NCBI RefSeq assembly: GCF_014851865.1
Contig: NZ_JACVAM010000001.1
Span: forward strand, 1-64,000
Length of the DNA stretch: 64,000 nucleotides
Reading direction: 5' to 3'
From: Pseudomonas sp. PDM16
Lineage (GTDB): Bacteria; Pseudomonadota; Gammaproteobacteria; Pseudomonadales; Pseudomonadaceae
Under the pieces are notes generated by a model. It had not been told where the DNA came from and did not search any database. It was given only the letters and a program-made list of their open reading frames with translations. Positions within the stretch are counted from its first letter, which is position 1. Every line of letters starts with the position of its first letter. The position numbers and the translations under genes were made by a program. Shown in pieces: positions 61,920-64,000 of this stretch.

Positions 61920-62300
61920 GTGTCTGTCACCTATTCCATTTCCGACCTCGCCCGCGAGCTGGACATTACTACGCGCGCCATTCGCTTCTACGAGGAGCAA
62001 GGCATGCTTGCCCCAGAGCGCCGCGGCCAGGAGCGCATCTACCGGCCCAAGGACCTAGTTACCCTCAAGCTGATCCTGCGCGGCAAGCGCATCGGCTTCT
62101 CCCTCGCGGAGTGCAAGGAGCTAATCGACCTCTACGACCCCAGCAGCGGCAACCGCAAACAACTCGAGACCTTCATGACCAAGATCGCCGCACGCCGCGC
62201 CCAACTCGAGCAGCAGTTGCTGGACATCGAGCAGATGCAGCTGGAGTTGGATACCGCCGAAGAGCGCTGTCTGGCGGCACTGGCAGATACAACCGCATAA
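61920..62300 (+). CDS. liuR: MerR-family regulator of branched-chain degradation, LiuR-like
   Basis: Transcription factor of 126 residues with an N-terminal MerR winged helix ([26 protein letters not shown]), and a C-terminal dimerisation coiled coil. No cysteine metal-binding motif is present, as expected for an organic-effector sensor. The start is a GTG at 61920 with AGGAG 7 bases upstream. It lies 59 bp upstream of the isovaleryl-CoA dehydrogenase gene and behind a palindrome that is likely its operator. Named from synteny with the known liuRABCDE cluster. Confidence 0.9.
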   Translation: MSVTYSISDLARELDITTRAIRFYEEQGMLAPERRGQERIYRPKDLVTLKLILRGKRIGFSLAECKELIDLYDPSSGNRKQLETFMTKIAARRAQLEQQLLDIEQMQLELDTAEERCLAALADTTA

Positions 62301-62359
62301 ATCAGCGTCGCAAACCTATCTGGCGTACAGCGCCCCACAACAACAAGACTAGGTGTCCC

Positions 62360-63523
62360 ATGAGCTACCCGACCCTCAACTTCGGTCTCGGCGAGACCAT
62401 CGACATGCTGCGTGACTCGGTGCACCAGTTCGCTCAGGCCGAACTGGCCCCGCGTGCGGCGCTGATCGACCGCGACAACGAGTTCCCCATGGACATGTGG
62501 CGCAAGTTCGGCGACATGGGCCTGCTCGGCATGACCGTGGAAGAGGAATACGGAGGCACCAACATGGGCTACCTGGCCCACGTGGTGGCGATGGAAGAGA
62601 TCAGCCGCGCCAGCGCCTCGGTTGGCCTGTCCTACGGCGCCCATTCCAACCTGTGCCTGAACCAGATCCGCAAGAACGGCACCCACGAGCAGAAGGCCAA
62701 GTACCTGCCCAAGCTGTGCTCCGGCGAGCACATCGGCGCCCTGGCCATGAGCGAGCCCAATGCCGGTTCCGACGTGGTGTCGATGAAGCTGCGCGCCGAG
62801 AAGCGCGGCGACCGCTACGTGCTCAACGGCAACAAGATGTGGATCACCAACGGCCCCGACGCCAACACCTACGTGATCTACGCCAAGACCGACATCAACG
62901 CTGGTTCGCGCGGCATGACCGCGTTCATCGTCGAGCGCGACCTCAAGGGCTTCTCCCGCCACCAGAAGCTGGACAAGCTGGGCATGCGCGGCTCGAACAC
63001 CTGCGAACTGGTGTTCGAGGACGTGGAAGTGCCGGAAGAAAACATCCTCGGCGGCGAAGGACGCGGCGTGGCCGTGCTGATGAGCGGCCTGGACTACGAG
63101 CGCACCGTGCTCTCCGGCGGCCCGACCGGGATCATGAGCGCCTGCATGGACGTGGTGCTGCCCTACGTGCACGAGCGCCAGCAGTTCAAGCAGTCGATCG
63201 GCGAGTTCCAGCTGGTGCAGGGCAAGCTGGCCGACATGTACGCCGGCATGAACGCCTCCAAGTCCTACCTGTACACCGTGGCCAAGGCCTGCGACCGCGG
63301 CGAGGAATCGCGCAAGGACGCCGCCGCGGTGATCCTCTACACCGCCGAAATGGCCACCAAGATGGCCCTCGACACCATCCAGCTGCTCGGCGGCAACGGC
63401 TACACCAACGAGTACCCAGCCGGCCGCCTGCTGCGTGACGCCAAGCTGTACGAGATCGGCGCCGGAACCAGCGAGATCCGCCGCATGCTGATCGGCCGCG
63501 AGCTGTACAACGAGACCAAGTGA
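62360..63523 (+). CDS. liuA: Isovaleryl-CoA dehydrogenase
   Basis: FAD flavoprotein acting on isovaleryl-CoA in leucine degradation, giving 3-methylcrotonyl-CoA. The 387-residue protein has the acyl-CoA dehydrogenase motifs [13 protein letters not shown] and [10 protein letters not shown] for FAD and substrate, and the catalytic Glu in [12 protein letters not shown], whose position is typical of isovaleryl-CoA dehydrogenases. The C-terminal signature [17 protein letters not shown] is complete. The frame is open upstream to 61670, but that covers liuR in another frame and is not used. Confidence 0.93.
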   Translation: MSYPTLNFGLGETIDMLRDSVHQFAQAELAPRAALIDRDNEFPMDMWRKFGDMGLLGMTVEEEYGGTNMGYLAHVVAMEEISRASASVGLSYGAHSNLCLNQIRKNGTHEQKAKYLPKLCSGEHIGALAMSEPNAGSDVVSMKLRAEKRGDRYVLNGNKMWITNGPDANTYVIYAKTDINAGSRGMTAFIVERDLKGFSRHQKLDKLGMRGSNTCELVFEDVEVPEENILGGEGRGVAVLMSGLDYERTVLSGGPTGIMSACMDVVLPYVHERQQFKQSIGEFQLVQGKLADMYAGMNASKSYLYTVAKACDRGEESRKDAAAVILYTAEMATKMALDTIQLLGGNGYTNEYPAGRLLRDAKLYEIGAGTSEIRRMLIGRELYNETK

Positions 63524-63536
63524 TGCACGACCAGTC

Positions 63537-63631
63537 CCCTCTCCCACTTGTGGGAGAGGGTTAGGGAGAGGGGCTCTGCGTCGCCTGCACAGCCCTCTCC
63601 CCCGGCCCCTCTCCCGTGAACGGGAGAGGGG
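63537..63631. repeat. REP-like palindrome doublet between liuA and liuB
   Basis: CCCTCTCCCAC/GTGGGAGAGGG (63537-63547, 63550-63560) and CCCCTCTCCCG/CGGGAGAGGGG (63606-63616, 63621-63631) flank more CCCTCTCC-type repeats that can also pair with each other. Repeats of this CCCTCTCCC type are dispersed in many Pseudomonas genomes. Here they may modulate mRNA stability between liuA and liuB. Confidence 0.75.
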
Positions 63632-63661
63632 AGCTAAAGCCTGCAACTCGGAGTGCGCCCC

Positions 63662-64000
63662 ATGGCCATCCTGCATACCCAGATCAACACCCGCTCGCCG
63701 GAGTTCGCCGCCAACAGCGCGGCCATGCTCGCCCAGGTCAGCGACCTGCGCGCCCTGCTCGCCCGCGTCCACGAGGGCGGCGGTGCCAAGGCCCAGGAAC
63801 GCCACACCTCGCGCGGCAAGCTGCTGCCGCGCGAACGCATCAACCGCCTGCTGGACCTCGGCTCGCCCTTCCTCGAAGTCGGCCAGCTGGCCGCCCATGA
63901 GGTGTACGGCGAAGACGTGCCAGCCGCCGGCGTGGTCGCCGGCATCGGCCGCGTCGAAGGCGTCGAGTGCATGATCATCGCCAACGACGCCACGGTGAAA
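63662..64000 (+). CDS. liuB: Methylcrotonyl-CoA carboxylase beta subunit, 5' part
   Basis: Carboxyltransferase subunit of the biotin enzyme acting on 3-methylcrotonyl-CoA, next step after LiuA. Only the first 113 residues are in the window, running off the right edge; the frame stays open to the last base. It shows RHTSRGKLLPRERINRLLD and the VAGIGRVEGVECMIIANDAT segment conserved in acyl-CoA carboxyltransferases. The gene order liuR-liuA-liuB fits the leucine/isovalerate utilisation cluster, though in PAO1 the cluster lies far from this region. Confidence 0.92.
   Translation, partial: MAILHTQINTRSPEFAANSAAMLAQVSDLRALLARVHEGGGAKAQERHTSRGKLLPRERINRLLDLGSPFLEVGQLAAHEVYGEDVPAAGVVAGIGRVEGVECMIIANDATVK

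Noticed and set aside
61670..62359. Upstream extension of isovaleryl-CoA dehydrogenase to 617 residues
   Set aside because: It begins inside the attR tRNA fragment and overlaps liuR in another frame; the ATG at 62360 gives the normal family N-terminus.
62132..63898. 588-residue open frame antisense to liuA
   Set aside because: It covers a clear isovaleryl-CoA dehydrogenase and shows no family motif.

Overview
The window is a GC-rich chromosomal segment of a Pseudomonas species (Gammaproteobacteria). The evidence is the gene content and order: tyrS beside a putative rrn promoter region, anmK-erpA-argC, coq7-vfr-trpEGDC, gph-rpe, an agt-type ABC transporter with its two-component system, murU-amgK-lptD-surA-pdxA-rsmA-apaGH, prkA-yeaH-spoVR, cca-folK-folB-plsY-tsaD, rpsU-dnaG-rpoD, an RmcA-like c-di-GMP protein and tRNA-Ile2. 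From memory this follows P. aeruginosa PAO1 from about PA0668 down to PA0574.1. It is followed by leucine-degradation genes (liuR-liuA-liuB) that lie elsewhere in PAO1. No computation was run: domain, synteny and family calls come from reading the sequence, and comparisons with named genomes are from memory.

Layout. 1-247: three tandem sigma70-type promoters firing leftwards, probably for an rRNA operon just outside the window. 0.2-13.4 kb: tyrosyl-tRNA synthetase, an M23 endopeptidase, anhydro-MurNAc kinase, Fe-S carrier ErpA, ArgC, a HemJ-like protein, a nitronate monooxygenase-like protein, a DUF805 protein, a short-chain dehydrogenase, an AAA+ ATPase, a HIT protein, Coq7, an OsmC-like protein and the cAMP regulator Vfr. 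13.4-18.9 kb: contiguous trpE-trpG-trpD-trpC downstream of rpe-gph, with tandem Trp codons at the 3' end of gph that look like an attenuation leader. 19-27.9 kb: agt-like ABC transporter (two permeases, ATPase, two binding proteins) plus response regulator and sensor kinase. 28-44.4 kb: envelope biogenesis (MurU, AmgK, LptD, SurA), pyridoxal phosphate and ribosome maturation genes, Ap4A hydrolase and the PrkA-YeaH-SpoVR stress module. 44.5-52.8 kb: tRNA CCA-adding enzyme, folate genes, PlsY, TsaD and the macromolecular synthesis operon. 52.9-56.2 kb: an RmcA-like GGDEF-EAL protein that seems to have one PAS domain fewer than the P. aeruginosa protein.

The most interesting part is 56289-61683. 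A 46-bp copy of the 3' part of the tRNA-Ile2 gene (anticodon loop to CCA, one mismatch) is repeated at 61638-61683. The two copies bracket a roughly 5.3-kb island with three co-oriented genes and no recognisable integrase: a membrane-anchored coiled-coil DUF4041/T5orf172 (GIY-YIG-like) nuclease, a membrane-anchored NERD nuclease whose C-terminal zinc ribbon is cut short by an apparent one-base slip in an A run, and an AT-rich gene for an OLD-like ATPase-TOPRIM protein. That last protein starts with a domain closely resembling the N-terminal domain of translation initiation factor IF-2. I infer a mobile, probably anti-phage, nuclease module; the IF-2-like/ATPase/TOPRIM fusion is the best candidate for something undescribed.

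After the island, the MerR-family regulator LiuR, with a perfect 7-2-7 operator upstream, precedes isovaleryl-CoA dehydrogenase and the start of methylcrotonyl-CoA carboxylase beta, which runs off the right edge.
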